Assembly (NCBI RefSeq): GCF_902806685.2
Contig: NC_048553.1
Coordinates: forward strand, 11,637,440-11,701,439
Direction of reading: 5' to 3'
From: Maniola hyperantus
Taxonomy: Eukaryota > Arthropoda > Insecta > Lepidoptera > Nymphalidae
Length of the DNA: 64,000 nucleotides
The translations under genes and the position numbers were made by a program. A model generated the notes under the pieces. That model made no database searches. It saw nothing but the letters and a program-made list of their open reading frames with translations, and was not told the origin of the DNA. Positions 50,846 to 61,792 of the stretch are shown here, piece by piece; within the stretch, counting starts at the first letter, position 1, and each line of letters begins with the position of its first letter.

Positions 50846-52040
50846 AATAAATACCCATAGTACGCGACAGGTCGAGATGCCAATTTGGGTGACTTTCGTT
50901 CTTCGGCGAATTTGCTCGTTTCGGATTTTATCCCTGAGAGTTGATATCCAACACAAAACCAACTTTAACTATTTATAATAGGTTTTAGTACTATAGAGAT
51001 ACTATAGAATGGATATTCCTACTTCCATTTCTATTTTAAAGTTAATAATGGACGAGCTTAAAGTATCTATTCCCAATCCTCATCCTCAATTCTATTAGGA
51101 GCTACGTGTGAGCTCCGCTGTTCTCACTTCTCACACTACAATTATTATTGTAGATATACCAGTGGTAGATGCATCCGACTATTCGTAAGTGCTTGTAAAA
51201 GTTTATACGAATAAAAAAGATTTTTATTTTATTTTTATTTATTTTTATTTTATTGTCCACGTGATAACAACCTATTTCCAGAACGACCTAAGCTGTACTA
51301 TTTTACGAGAGCAGCTTCCGTACGTGACGTTTGTTTAATAGCTCATTCTATTGCAGTTTCTGCATCTATGAGTTTCTCTTGACATAGAAAAAAATCTCCT
51401 CTTATTGAAGACCTCCCATTTTTTCGATATTTATAAATATCATTTAGTTTATTTCTATTAGGTATTTTTTAAATTCCCTGAGAACGGGGACGGGTCCTAA
51501 TGTGGTGTCCTAACGTGCGCTGACACATTGTCCCCGTATTATCGGAAAGATCAGCCTGGCTGTCCAGCGCGCACATGCAGCCAGTATACCTATTCTTGGC
51601 GCCATTCCACGCGAGGATGATTTTAAATTGTGTAACGCTTGTAACGTAGGGGAAGGGCTGCTGCGGCCAAAGTAACGCTGCGAGTATTGTAATAGCGTAT
51701 ATTCGATACTACAGACTACTACATGTTCCGCGTGAACAGTAAACAATTACAGCTTTGAGATATATATACGTTTCAAAGGCGATGGGTGCTTGCGCGACAT
51801 ATCCACCTAGTGGTGCCATCTGTTATCGTTGTTGGGAACTAACGATATGTTACAGTTGTACTTATTGTAATATTTTTAAAATAAATTGTAGTACCAGCCT
51901 ATACTTTTCATTTTCAATATGACACCTCATGGACACATCACACAGCTATTAAACTTGCATGTTTTCCATACAAAACGGTCAATTTTCTGATGCAACGCTA
52001 ATGCTGATCTTACCACAGAATCACTATCACTACCCATACT
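50846..52040. other. Unassigned stretch with MITE and LINE scraps
   Basis: 50858-50886 is a CGCGACAGGTCGAGATGCCA stub. About 51180-51245 is a LINE 3' tail (AAGTGCTTGTAAAAG, TTTTATTTTATTTTTATTTA). A GC-rich patch at 51500-51740 with an open frame on the minus strand and a later ATAAATTGTAGTACC signal could be part of an LTR, but no pair or primer site is visible. Confidence 0.35.
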
Positions 52041-52162
52041 TACATATTATAAATGCAAAAGTGTGTTTGTTTGTTGGTTTGTTGGTTTATTGGTTTGTTG
52101 GTTTGTCCTTTAATCACGTTGCAGCGGAGCAACGGTTCAACGTGATTTTTTGCATGGGTAGG
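52041..52162 (+). mobile_element. Helitron type Y, 5' half
   Basis: TTACATATTATAAATGCAAA AGTGTGTTTG, a TTGGTTTGTTGGTTTAT run and GTGATTTTTTGCATGGGTAG. Confidence 0.65.
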
Positions 52163-52308
52163 GTCAGGCGGGGTAAATATGGGACGAAAAAAGAATCTTT
52201 TCGTTTTTAATGCTTTAAAAATTATTATGTGCGTAAGAAAAACCGGTTATATTATACTTTTAATTGCTACCTTTCACATGATACCAATTCAATTCAAAAT
52301 AGTTCAGC

Positions 52309-52461
52309 GAAATGCATCAGTGTCAGTCAGATGATTATTTTGCAATATATCGTCAACTTTTACAAAATATGTACTATAGGATTTTTTTTTGCGTTTTTTT
52401 GTGGTATCATATCAGTACTATCCCCTGTCTTCGTTTTTGCCAGCGTTCTGGTTACACCCTG
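52309..52461 (-). mobile_element. CAGGGTGTAACC-family MITE, one half
   Basis: CAGTGTCAGTCAGATG, TTGCAATATATCGTCAACTT, CTATCCCCTGTCTTCGTTTT and the terminus CGTTCTGGTTACACCCTG at 52461. Confidence 0.75.
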
Positions 52462-53610
52462 TAGGTAACCTAATGAGAGCAAAAACATAGGATTGCCTAA
52501 GCAAAGTTTAATTAGCTAACGTTAATTACTCCCGTAGTGAGATCACGTTGGCCCGCCTTGCTAGTATTTCCTGAGCGGATTAATTATTATTTAGTAGCCA
52601 TTAAAAACATCCTGCCTAGAACTATAACGGTTTAATGTAGGATTAAAGGCATAAGGTAACGTTGGATGTTGAATTTTACTGGTTTACGATTATGAATGGG
52701 TAAATTAGGTGCGCTGTGAGTTAATTACTAGGTTCCAGTAGTTTTCAGTGGCCGTTGGTCTAGTCACTAGTGGCTAACTTATTTGGCTGCAGACCATGCC
52801 AATCAGAGGTGATTGCGATCGTCACGCTGTAGCTGTCATTTTACCGTAATCGAGTCCCAGGATATCTACTCATGCAGCAGAACCGACGCGACAGGCGGCT
52901 TTTAGCGAAACACCGCCAACTTCTTCTACTTAGCAAGAATTTCTTGGCAGAAAATCTCAATGACCTTTTTGGTCTGGTTAGGACTCGCACCCAGCCTACT
53001 GATTCGCTAAATCAGTGTCTATCACTGAATGATAGCCACCGAGCTAATTTGACATATATTTTTAATCCATTGAAGGTTTTCTACGAATTTCTTTTATTAT
53101 CACTCAGTGAGGCAGCAATGTGGAACCAATCAATGTCAAATGAACTCGGTGACTACTGACTATCATTCATGATTTCTCTCCGGTCGTGTTGGACTGCTGG
53201 CCCATGAAACTATGATAGTAAGGAAATAGAGCGCACTTATTAAGTTTTTATACACACTTCTGCAGAATATTATCATTGGCGGAACGAACCCAGCATTTCA
53301 AGATTTTGTCACATTTTTGTGAAAACATTGAAACTTTTCACGGAAAGCTTAATTTTATTTTGAAAGGATGTAAAAATGGCGCACCGCGGACGTAAACTTG
53401 GGTACTTTTTATTATTATTAGTTGTCTTTTAACGACTGTTGCGCGAGACAACGAAGTCGTTTCAACACTTTTCCAGAGGCGTACAATAAAAAATTCAATG
53501 TAACTTTTTTCATCAATTGAGAGGTGTGCTCATAGCCTCATACCAATGTGAATTAGAGTGAGGGAACTCTCGGTTTGAATCCTGAATCAACGATATGTCA
53601 AATTTTAGGC
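52462..53610. other. No recognised gene; one repeat motif
   Basis: About 52800-52860 shares AATCAGAGGTGATTGCGATC with 43440-43480. A 95-residue frame at 52872-53159 lacks motifs or splice context. The rest is unassigned. Confidence 0.4.
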
Positions 53611-53822
53611 TATCATCATCATCCTGATCAATCCATCACCGGCTCACTACAGAGCACAGGTCTCCTCTCAGAGTGAGAAGGGTTTTGGCCATTGTCTACC
53701 ACGCTGGCCATGTGCGGATTGGTAGACTTCACACACCTTTGAGAACATTATGGAGAACTCTCAGGCATGCAGGTTTCCTCACGATGTTTTCCTTCACCGT
53801 TAAAGCAAGTGATATTTGATAA
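53611..53822 (-). mobile_element. SINE family 1, head missing
   Basis: CATCATCATCCTGATCAATC, GGTCTCCTCTCAGAGTGAGA, CATGTGCGGATTGGTAGACT, TTCACCGTTAAAGCAAGTGA. Confidence 0.8.
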
Positions 53823-54047
53823 AAAAAATAAAAAAAATTAAGGTGTGTGCCCACTATAACAGCTTAGTTATTAGGCTATGATGACGTCAAATCAAAGAAA
53901 AATAGGGTTACCTGCTTCAAATGACGAAGACATTGAGCATGCCCGCGCAAAGTGATCTAGCGTTGTCTCTTTGTACTGGACGGAGATCAATCCCAATAAT
54001 GAGTAATGTATTCTTATTGAATAACACCAGAGAAACATGTACCGATA

Positions 54048-54089
54048 TATCGATATTTTTTTGTGAAAGTTTTAATATCGATATCGATA
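54048..54089. promoter_or_regulatory. Cluster of TATCGATA motifs
   Basis: TATCGATA occurs at 54048-54055, 54076-54083 and overlapping 54082-54089. In flies this is the DREF/BEAF-type site. Here the context is a repeat, so function is speculative. Confidence 0.25.
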
Positions 54090-54224
54090 ATTTAAAAAAA
54101 AATCGATATTTTTTGCACTTCCGACATCCGACGTAATATTGTGTACTAAGCGTAACACGTACGAGCTAATGACGTTGAGCATGCCCGAGCAACGTGATAT
54201 CAGTCCCAATAATGTAGGTACTAA

Positions 54225-54439
54225 TCTAAATACGACTGACTGACTGAATGACTGACTGACTGATCTATCAACGCACTACAGGACGGATCGGGCTGAAATT
54301 TGGCATGCAGATAGCTGTTATGAAAAACATAATAGCTGTTATAAAAAAAATGATTTTTGAAAATTCAACCCCTAAAGGGTTAAAATAGGGGATTGAAATT
54401 TGTGTTGTCCACGCGGACGTAGTCGCGGGCATAAGCTAG
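54225..54439 (+). mobile_element. Helitron-like element (type X) within the duplicated block
   Basis: TCTAAATACGACTGACTGAC start, a short duplication of ATAATAGCTGTTAT, CACGCGGACGTAGTCGCGGG and GCATAAGCTAG end before T. The second copy of the block lacks it, so it arrived after the duplication. Confidence 0.75.
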
Positions 54440-54967
54440 TTCTTATTAAACTGAATACCAGTGAAACATGGAACTAAAGCGGTGATTAGTATGTAATCGA
54501 TATGGGTGTATATAGGAGGGCTATGTAAACGCTATGCTTGAAGCGATTACACGTAAACCCACTCGCAGGCGAATGTTGTTCTGGGCGAGCACCTGATGCG
54601 GATGCTGAACCATTTACTATAGTTTATGTTATCGTTATTAACCATATAAGCGATATGATACCTAACAGACTATGTATGTCTTTGACCACATAGTATAATA
54701 ATAATAATCACAATATGTAAAATAAGCCTTTTTAAGAGATTTAGATATTCAGAGGTGAACACTGGCATAGGGTACTGGGTGATTACCTTGCAGATCCACG
54801 AACGACTCGACTTGACTACGACTCGGGCTGTACTTTGTTACAATAACTTTTTTAAATATAAGACAGTTATTGTGTGGAGCTTAGATAATACAAAAAAGAA
54901 CCTTATAAAATTAAACGAACGTAAAACGTCACACGGACGAGCAATTGTCGTAATATCGCGTACTAAG

Positions 54968-55249
54968 CGTAACACGTACGAGCTAATGGCGTTGAGTAAC
55001 GTAACACGTACGAGCTAATGGCGTTGAGTAACGTAACACGTACGAGCTAATGGCGTTGAGTAACGTAACACGTACGAGCTAATGGCGTTGAGTAACGTAA
55101 CACGTACGAGCTAATGGCGTTGAGTAACGTAACACGTACGAGCTAATGGCGTTGAGTAATGCACGTACGAGATAATGGCGTTGAGTAACCTAACACGTAC
55201 GAGCTAACGGCGTTGAGTAACGTAACACGTACGAGCTAATGGCGTTGAG
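54968..55249 (+). repeat. Minisatellite, 32-bp unit, nine copies
   Basis: The unit reads GTAACGTAACACGTACGAGC then TAATGGCGTTGA. Units 1-6 are essentially identical, unit 7 has lost a few bases and carries a change, unit 8 has two changes. The corresponding spot in the sister block (54150-54175) has a single copy. Confidence 0.9.
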
Positions 55250-55530
55250 CATGCCCGAGCAACGTTAAAAGTCTCTTATAATGAGCAATATACTTATTCT
55301 TATTGAACTGAATACCAGTGAAACATGGAACTAAAGCGGTGATTAGTGTGTTATCGATAAGTGTATATATGAGGGCTATGTAAACGCTATGCTTGAAGCG
55401 ATTACACGTAAACCCACTCGCAGGCGAATGTTGTTGTGTGTGAGCACCTGATGTGGATGCTGAACCATTTACTATAGTTTATGTTATGGTTATTAACCAT
55501 ATAAGCGATATGATACCTACTGGACTAGCG

Positions 55531-55757
55531 ATTACTATCTACGTGTGGCTTATTACAATTTTCATAGGGATCTCTATTTCTTTTGAAAATAAAGTCCAGC
55601 AGCCGCAAAGTGGTTTTTTTTGTGATTAATAACAGGATGAATCTTCGTGAGTAGGTTCCGTTTGACGAGACGCCCAAGTTTTGGTCTGTGAAAATTCTCG
55701 ATAGAGGTAGTTGTTGTAGTCCGCAGGTACAAAAACTTGTCGATTTGGTCACAACTT
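55531..55757. other. No recognisable feature
   Basis: Contains the end of the duplicated block and an unassigned segment. Minus-strand frames here have no motifs. Confidence 0.35.
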
Positions 55758-55982
55758 ATACTAATGCCATTATAGTAGCTTCGTACGGTTTCATACAAAT
55801 TTTCGTTTTGCGAGAAAGGGATAGAAGACCCTCCCACTCCAAAATTAAAATGCCTGTAACTTTGTAAATCTTTGTTGCATTTTAATATTTTTTCAGCGTA
55901 CGTCATTATTTTCATCCTAGTTTGTAATAGGTAAGTAAAGTAATAATATTTATCAAATTCAAAAGTAGTAAAATACCCAATT
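55758..55982. mobile_element. Right half of the 40741-type MITE
   Basis: AATGCCATTATAGTAGCTTC, TTTCGTTTTGCGAGAAAGGG, CAGCGTACGTCATTATTTTC and the end AAAATACCCAATTA. The left arm is absent. Confidence 0.75.
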
Positions 55983-56232
55983 AATCCAAGGATCCATTCG
56001 ACACGATGTCATCTCCCGGTAAGTAAAAATGATATTCAAATTGGCTAGACTTAACATTAATTTCATTTGAGAATAAGATATTTCATTTCTTTTTCATGAA
56101 TACTGGCATCTCATTGCAGTAATGTATTCAATCTAAGAAGTAAGAACGGTTCTGTCGCAATGTAATTTGAACTGCAGCGAACTGCAAAAAAACTCTTCGA
56201 GGTTGATGAACTCCTCGTACATTGTACCTTAC
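55983..56232. other. No recognisable feature
   Basis: Unassigned AT-rich spacer. Confidence 0.4.
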
Positions 56233-56330
56233 CTCTTTCATCGCCGGCCCACTACTGAGCACGGGTCTTCTCTCAGTATGAGAAGGGCTTAGGCCATGGT
56301 CCACAACGCTAGCCAATCTTCACACACCTT
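56233..56330 (-). mobile_element. SINE family 1, 3' fragment
   Basis: CATCGCCGGCCCACTACTGA GC and GGTCCACAACGCTAGCCAAT, adjoining an RTE fragment. Confidence 0.7.
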
Positions 56331-56336
56331 TTTAGT

Positions 56337-56656
56337 CGGTTACTCTAGTTCTACGGATCTCCTCATTTCTGATTTGATCACGTAGAGAAACTCCAACCGT
56401 AGCTCTCTCCATCGCCAGCTGAGTGACTCTGAGCTTTCTTATGAGGCCCATAGTTAGCGACCATATCTCGGATCCATATTGTCATCACTGGCAACGCGCA
56501 CTGTTCGAAAACTTTGGTCTTCAAGCACTGAGGTATTTTGGACAAGAAGACATCTCGAAGCTTCCTGAACGCTGCCCAACCGAGTAGGATTCGGCGGTTG
56601 ACCTCTTTCTCGAAATTGGACCTACCCAACTGGATACATGGATGGAACTGGAACAT
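56337..56656 (-). pseudogene. RTE-clade LINE fragment
   Basis: The minus-strand frame reads VNRRILLGWAAFRKLRDVFL, KIPQCLKTKVFEQCALPVMT, and after a frame change the RKLRVTQLAMERATVGVSL-type segment seen also at 908. This is the part of RTE ORF2 just after the reverse transcriptase. Both ends are missing. Confidence 0.8.
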
Positions 56657-57004
56657 TTAGTTTAGACCAGTTAATTTAGGTTAGTTTGAATTTGCGTTTA
56701 AATTTTTGACCATCTATATATTTTCTTAGTAAATTAAAATAGGATCATATCAAAGAGAGTGCCTCATGAGTACCGTAACAAAATTGTTTTCTAATTCAAA
56801 ATTCGGAGATGCCGATCAGACCCATTTACATAACAAAGAAAAGTTTATAATTAAAAGGGCCACTGTTTCAAAGCCGCATACAGACGAGGGTAGACCGGTT
56901 CGATTTTGACAGATAAACTTTCGCTTTGATAAGAAAGTAATTGGTTTTTTTTTCGATTAGCCCATGAGTGTGATCTCACCTCGTGGTAGAGACTAGAGAG
57001 ACAG
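56657..57004. other. No recognisable feature
   Basis: AT-rich sequence with a short T run near 56943. Nothing supportable. Confidence 0.4.
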
Positions 57005-57200
57005 GTAAAACATCTACCTGACGCTAGAGCTCAACGAACGTTGCGTAAGTAGGCCACTTGGAGTCAATACCGCATCGTAGGCGGGTAATTTATCCAAGTT
57101 TTGCACGTTATACATTGCGGGTTTGAAAAATACTAAAGGAAAACTACAAAATGAGGCAAATGGTTATTGGTATTGGATTAGTTTAGGTAGTATAACAATA

Positions 57201-57353
57201 GCACCTACTGAAATTTGCTACTTTTGCGGAGAGGCAGACACCCCGAGACACGCGATTTTTGAGTGTCCTGCGTGCGCGGATCTTAGAGGAGCAGCACAGC
57301 AGGGAGCAAGGGACAGTGTCAACGCCCAAAATCTGGTAGCCCGTATGGTGTGA
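57201..57353 (+). pseudogene. LINE ORF2 C-terminus with CCHC-type zinc motif
   Basis: About 48 residues with CYFCGEADTPRHAIFEC, a C-x2-C-x7-H-x4-C arrangement like the zinc motif that follows the reverse transcriptase in R1/TRAS-type LINEs, ending NLVARMV and a TGA. No upstream domains, so it is non-functional. Confidence 0.8.
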
Positions 57354-57595
57354 AGCGAGAATGAGTGGCACAGATACGGTCAGATGTTGAGAGCCATAAT
57401 GATGAGAAGGGAAGATAGCGAAAAACAAGAAAAAAAGGAGAGAGAGCAACCAGAGGGTCAGCACGAAGTAATGTTACACGGTTCCGTGCTGATCTCGCAG
57501 AGGGGGACGTCTTTTTAGTCCGTGCGAGTCGGACACACCCTGTCGATAGACAAAAGTCCATTAGGGATTTTTCCTCCTCCTAGAAAAAAAAAAAA
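57201..57595 (+). mobile_element. 5'-truncated R1-like LINE with 11-bp target duplication
   Basis: GTATAACAATA occurs at 57190-57200 and 57596-57606, exactly bordering the insert. The 3' end has a poly-A run of about 12. The first part encodes the LINE C-terminus; the rest is 3' UTR with AGTCCGTGCGAGTCGGACAC. Confidence 0.9.
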
Positions 57596-57642
57596 GTATA
57601 ACAATAACGCTAAGTTTTTGCTAGCGTTCTGGTTACACCATG

Positions 57643-57925
57643 TAGGTACAGTGAAATCATCACAATTTTGAGATAGGACATGTTGCCAGACGCCAGTTCA
57701 CAGTCGATATGGGACATTATGACAAAAGAACTCGTAAACTAGGAACGACGATGCTTTATTGTCGGTTTATGTCTTTAGATAAAGAGAACTGTCATAAAGT
57801 GGCTGGCAAGAAGCATCACGTATGACTCGAGCTCCGTCGTACCCTAATTTATAAGGCGGGCTTTTACTTCATGATGTCATGAAGTAGATAGTTTTACTAT
57901 AATAACTCAAATGAATATAACTACT
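57643..57925. other. No recognisable feature
   Basis: Unassigned. It contains a short CTTCATGATGTCATGAAG palindrome near 57865. Confidence 0.4.
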
Positions 57926-58335
57926 ACCACGGTAATGTTATCTATATTCTATGCAGTATTCCAACTTCATACAAACGGGCGAAACGCGAGCTATACCTAC
58001 GCGCCTCGATCTCGCGGTGCGCTCGCGGTGCAGCCAGTCGCGACTGTGCCGCAGTGACGAATGGACGGTGTTTTGTTTTTTTAATAACCGCGCGATTTTT
58101 TCACTAAAAATCAGTTCAAGTATATATTAAATATGACAAGTACATATTTAAACACAAAGTAGGCAAATGACAATTACATATTTAAACACAAAGTAAGCAA
58201 ATGTAATTAAAATGCCGGAGGCGGGCAGCCCTATCGCATGTTTACGTACCGCGCTGCTGTAGGTATTTATTTCAAAGATACGGCCGAGTTACAATACTGT
58301 ATAGATAACATTACCGGGCTACTACCTACCTATTA
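57926..58335. mobile_element. MITE with GGTAATGTTATCTAT ends
   Basis: ACCACGGTAATGTTATCTAT and ATAGATAACATTACCGGGCT are inverted. The body has GCGCCTCGATCTCGCGGTGC and AATAACCGCGCGATTTTTTC. It is the inverted partner of 62383-62690. Confidence 0.8.
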
Positions 58336-58383
58336 GATAATGTGTTTTGCAAATGTTATCGTCATAAGAAAAAAAATTCTCGA

Positions 58384-58577
58384 TCCATACTAATATTAAA
58401 ATGCGAAAGTGTGTCTGTCTGCTAGCTTTCACGGCGAATCCTTTTAACCAATTTTGACGAAATTTGGTACAGAGATAGCTTGCATCGCAAGCACAGACAT
58501 AGGCTATTTTTGTATTCCCACGGGATTTAAAACGGGATAAAAACCTTAGTCCACCTGGATGAAATTACGAGCATCGT
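58384..58577 (+). mobile_element. Helitron-like element (type Y)
   Basis: TCCATACTAATATTAAAATG CGAAAG start, CGAAATTTGGTACAGAGATA, and a degraded end (GATGAAATTACGAGCATCGT CTA). Confidence 0.7.
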
Positions 58578-58693
58578 CTATTTAATACAGAGTGTAGCAT
58601 TCATCCCAGGAACGGACATGGCTACATATTTTCATCTATGAAAAACAAAAAAATAGTATTTTTGTAAAATATACGAATAAAGTAATTTTGCTG

Positions 58694-58862
58694 TATAACT
58701 CCCGCAAATTGCTAATGCGAGTGGCCGCCATTTTAGTGACGTCAATACTAGACTGAAGTTTTGAGCTAATGGTATATTTTTATTTCGGCTGACGTCAAAA
58801 TGACGTCATTTCGATGTTAATGAGACATGGTTCCAGCGCAATAGCAATTTGCGGGACTTATA
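58694..58862. mobile_element. MITE with TATAAGTCCCGC ends and three TGACGTCA sites
   Basis: TATAACTCCCGCAAATTGCT and AGCAATTTGCGGGACTTATA are inverted. TGACGTCA is at 58737, 58790 and 58801. Sister of 36214-36389. Confidence 0.85.
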
Positions 58863-59397
58863 CCCCACTTGGCAACGATTTACTAAAAAAATTAAAATTC
58901 ATTCAAAAAATTTAGGTATATATATTTCGAAGATGCAATAAAAAAAAATATAGATAGGTAGCAAGAACCTATGATTATTTCTTTGATAAGATCAGACAAA
59001 TTACCTATTCAATTCAATAAGTCAAACGATAGAATAATTTCACAAAGAATTGAGAAGAAACGATTCGAAAATGCAAACGAAGTTATGTTATCGCCTATCT
59101 TCATAATATATCTTATATCTTAAGAATTCTTTTGTCACATGGTCCAATTTACGTCGCACCGTATCTCTAGAAGCACTCGAATATTCTGCCATTTCCATTT
59201 AGCTTAATAAAGTCTTAATAAATGACTTACAAAAGGCTTTCGACGCAGTCTAGACAAAAGTTTTCAAAAGTTCGCAACGCTTCGAAGAAAACTGTAGTTA
59301 CTTATCAACACAATCTTATTTTTAAAAGACATTGAGTAAAGTTTTAATCAAACAGCAAAATGGTTCCTTCAGGAAGTCTTTGGCACCCAAAACGGCA
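58863..59397. other. No recognisable feature
   Basis: AT-rich sequence. No gene or repeat family is identified. Confidence 0.4.
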
Positions 59398-59628
59398 ACT
59401 AATTATTAGTTCATGACCACATTTTTTGTGTGATGTAAACACAAATTGACGGTTTCCTTTTTTTCCCTGTATGCTATAAAACCTACCTACCCACTACCTA
59501 CCTGATAAATTTCATGATTCTAGGTCATCGGGAAGTACCCTGTAGGTTTTCTGACAGACAGACAGACAACAAAGTGATCCTATAATGGTTCCGTTTTTCC
59601 TTTTGAGGTACGGAACCCTAAAAATGCA
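59398..59628 (-). mobile_element. Family A element, partial
   Basis: ATTATTAGTTCATGACCACA, AAATTTCATGATTCTAGGTC, GACAGACAGACAGAC run, TTTTGAGGTACGGAACCCTA end. Confidence 0.7.
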
Positions 59629-60099
59629 GAAATTGGATCCGTCAAAGAAGAAAAAGATGGCTAATAAAGGGATGTATGAAAATATATAAAATGGTTAAAA
59701 CAGATGTGAGGCGAAAAGCAGAGGTTAAGGAAAACAATCTCGCCAAAGTAAAACATCATTTGATTTAAAGATAAAATTTTACGATAGAGCATAAATTTCG
59801 CCGGAAGATAATTTCATTTGATTAAGTGCCAATATCTCTTATGCAGGTGATAACATCAAAAATGGCGAAAGTTCTGTGATTTATATCACGAATTCTTATC
59901 TCCTGGTATAAGTCGAAATGCAAATTCAAGTTTTTGAACAATGCTTTCAAATAAGTGATTTTGGGTTCTTAGGGTGAAGGTGAACAAATCATTTCTTCTG
60001 CAGGCCTACTACTATTCCTTTACTAGGTAGGTACCATATTCTAGTAAGTATATGTATATTCTCAATATTAATCCGAGGCCTACCTATTATTGTAAACCA
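59629..60099. other. No recognisable feature
   Basis: AT-rich spacer without supported features. Confidence 0.4.
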
Positions 60100-60190
60100 C
60101 AAGATAATAGGCTATCCCGGAAATTCAAAGAGTTCCCACGGGATTTTAAAAACCTAAATTCACGCGGACGAAGTCGCGGACATCATCTAG
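60100..60190 (+). mobile_element. Helitron type Y, 3' end
   Basis: GGCTATCCCGGAAATTCAAA GAG, hairpin CGCGGACGAAGTCGCG and CATCATCTAG followed by T. Confidence 0.75.
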
Positions 60191-60239
60191 TTTTTTATAC
60201 AAAAAAGCATCGAAGTGTACTATTTGCTCCGTTTCTAAA

Positions 60240-61430
60240 CTCTATCGATTGTGACTTGTAACTCTTTCCCGTCAGCTTCAGCTATTAGGTATATTGAATT
60301 TGGAACAAAAGGAAGCCCCGCATATCGGCAAATAAATGAAAGGTCTTCACTTCATACATAAAACAAAGGCCGCGTCGTCCTTCCTGTGTTACACAAGGTA
60401 TAACCTACTTGAATCACTACGCCACATTTACATTGGCTTTTATGTTAGCCACTGTAGGCTCTTATTGCCCTTTTTTAAGGTTCCCTATCTCAAAAGGAAA
60501 CAAGTTGTATAACGAAAAAAAAATACAGACTGCCCTGCCAAAGAACGGCATTTGAAAATAGTGCCTTATAGCCACCATATTGATTTTTAAGGTTCCGTAC
60601 CTCAAAAGGAAAAATGGAACCCTTATAGGATCACTTTGTTGTCTGTCTGTCTGTCTGTCCGTCCGTCTGTCTGTCAAGAAACCTACAGGGTACTTCCCGT
60701 TGACCTAGAATCATGAAATTTGGCAGGTAGGAAGATCTTATAGCTGACATTTGGGGGAAAATCTGAAAACCGTGAATTTAGGGTTATATCGCACAAAAAA
60801 ATTAAATTGTGGTCATGAACTAATAATTAGTATTTTAAACTTTCGAAGTGAGTGACTATATCAAGTGGGGTATCATAATGAAAGGTCTTTACCTGTACAT
60901 TCTAAAACAGATTTTTATTTATTTTTATGCATCATAGTTTTTGAATTATCGTGCAAAATGTCGAAAAAATACGACTGTAGTACGGAACCCTCATTGCGCG
61001 AGTCTGACTCGCACTTGGCCGGATTTTTTTTTAATGCTAGGCAAGCGGGCTCCAAAGACCTCATTGCTTTCCTTATAGCATGATTCTCGTCTAGCGCAAG
61101 CCTATCCTGCGATAATAAAAAAGCTCTATCGATTGTGACTTGTAACTGTTTACCTTCAGCTTAAATATTAGGTAGGTATATTGAATTTGGAACAAAGGGA
61201 AGCCCCGCATATCGGCAAATGAATGAAAGGTCTTCACTTCATACATAAAACAAAGGCCACGTCCTTTCTGCGTTACACAAGGATACCTACTTGAATCACT
61301 ACGCCACATTTACATTGGCTTTTATGTTAGCCACTGCAGGCTCTTATTGTGCTTTTTAGGGTTCCGGACCTCAAAAGGAGAAGAGGAACCTCAAAAGGAA
61401 AGATCACTCGTGTGTCTGTCTGTCTATCAC
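60240..61430 (+). repeat. Tandem duplication, period about 884 bp, with family A copies
   Basis: 60240-60475 and 61124-61352 share CTCTATCGATTGTGACTTG, GAAGCCCCGCATATCGGCAA and CACATTTACATTGGCTTTTA. Each is followed by the start of a family A element (AAAAGGAAAC / AAAAGGAGAAG). Confidence 0.8.
60589..61029 (+). mobile_element. Family A element, complete
   Basis: TTTTTAAGGTTCCGTACCTC start, CTGTCTGTCTGTCTGTCC run, ACTATATCAAGTGGGGTATC, TACGGAACCCTCATTGCGCG and CTGACTCGCACTTGGCCGG end. Confidence 0.8.
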
Positions 61431-61439
61431 AGTGAACAA

Positions 61440-61670
61440 AGTATAGCCCCTCTTTTTTTTTCTTTTTTTTATTTATTTAGGGGCTTTTATATTTATATGC
61501 ATGTCAGCCCCATTATAATCTAATATATACAATCAAAACAAAGAAAATATTAACCTAACGACATAACACCAAAACAAAAAAAAAGTTAAAGAAAAAACAA
61601 AATAAAAGTTTTACTGTCTTCAAGAAATAAGGCTTATGAATTCAAACAGACTTATAGCATACTTACATCA
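61440..61670 (-). mobile_element. Probable LINE 3' end
   Basis: T-rich tail at 61450-61475 and TAGGGGCTTTTATATTTATA suggest a reverse-strand LINE terminus. No coding end is confirmed. Confidence 0.4.
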
Positions 61671-61792
61671 CTCATCAGTCAGTTTTGAGTCCATTTTGCG
61701 GGACATCACTGACTCTAGTAGGTAATCGACAACTCTCTGGTCACAATAGTAATTACATTTACCAGAATCAGTACGACCAGAATCTTCTCTAT

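Larger units (their letters stand above)
53900..55530 (+). repeat. Locally duplicated block, about 0.8 kb period, with an older third copy
   Basis: 54142-54665 and 54958-55525 share GTACTAAGCGTAACACGTAC, TGAGCATGCCCGAGCAACGT, GAATACCAGTGAAACATGGA, GCTATGCTTGAAGCGATTAC and CGCAGGCGAATGTTGTT. 53920-54045 is a diverged earlier copy (TTGAGCATGCCCGCGCAAAG). Confidence 0.8.
57005..57642 (+). mobile_element. CAGGGTGTAACC-family MITE split by an R1-like LINE end
   Basis: Left part 57005-57200 (CTGACGCTAGAGCTCAACGA, CATTGCGGGTTTGAAAAATA, AATGGTTATTGGTATTGGAT). Right part 57596-57642 ending GTTCTGGTTACACCATG. Confidence 0.85.

Noticed and set aside
51500..51930. Solo LTR of a retrovirus-like element
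   Set aside because: GC-rich patch and an AATAAA-like signal, but no TG...CA borders, matching partner, primer-binding site or target duplication was found.
52872..53159. 95-residue protein
   Set aside because: No recognised domain, no splice or start context, next to repeat sequence. Not strong enough to call.
55525..55915. 113-residue minus-strand protein
   Set aside because: Half of it is the reverse of a MITE also found at 40741-41118.
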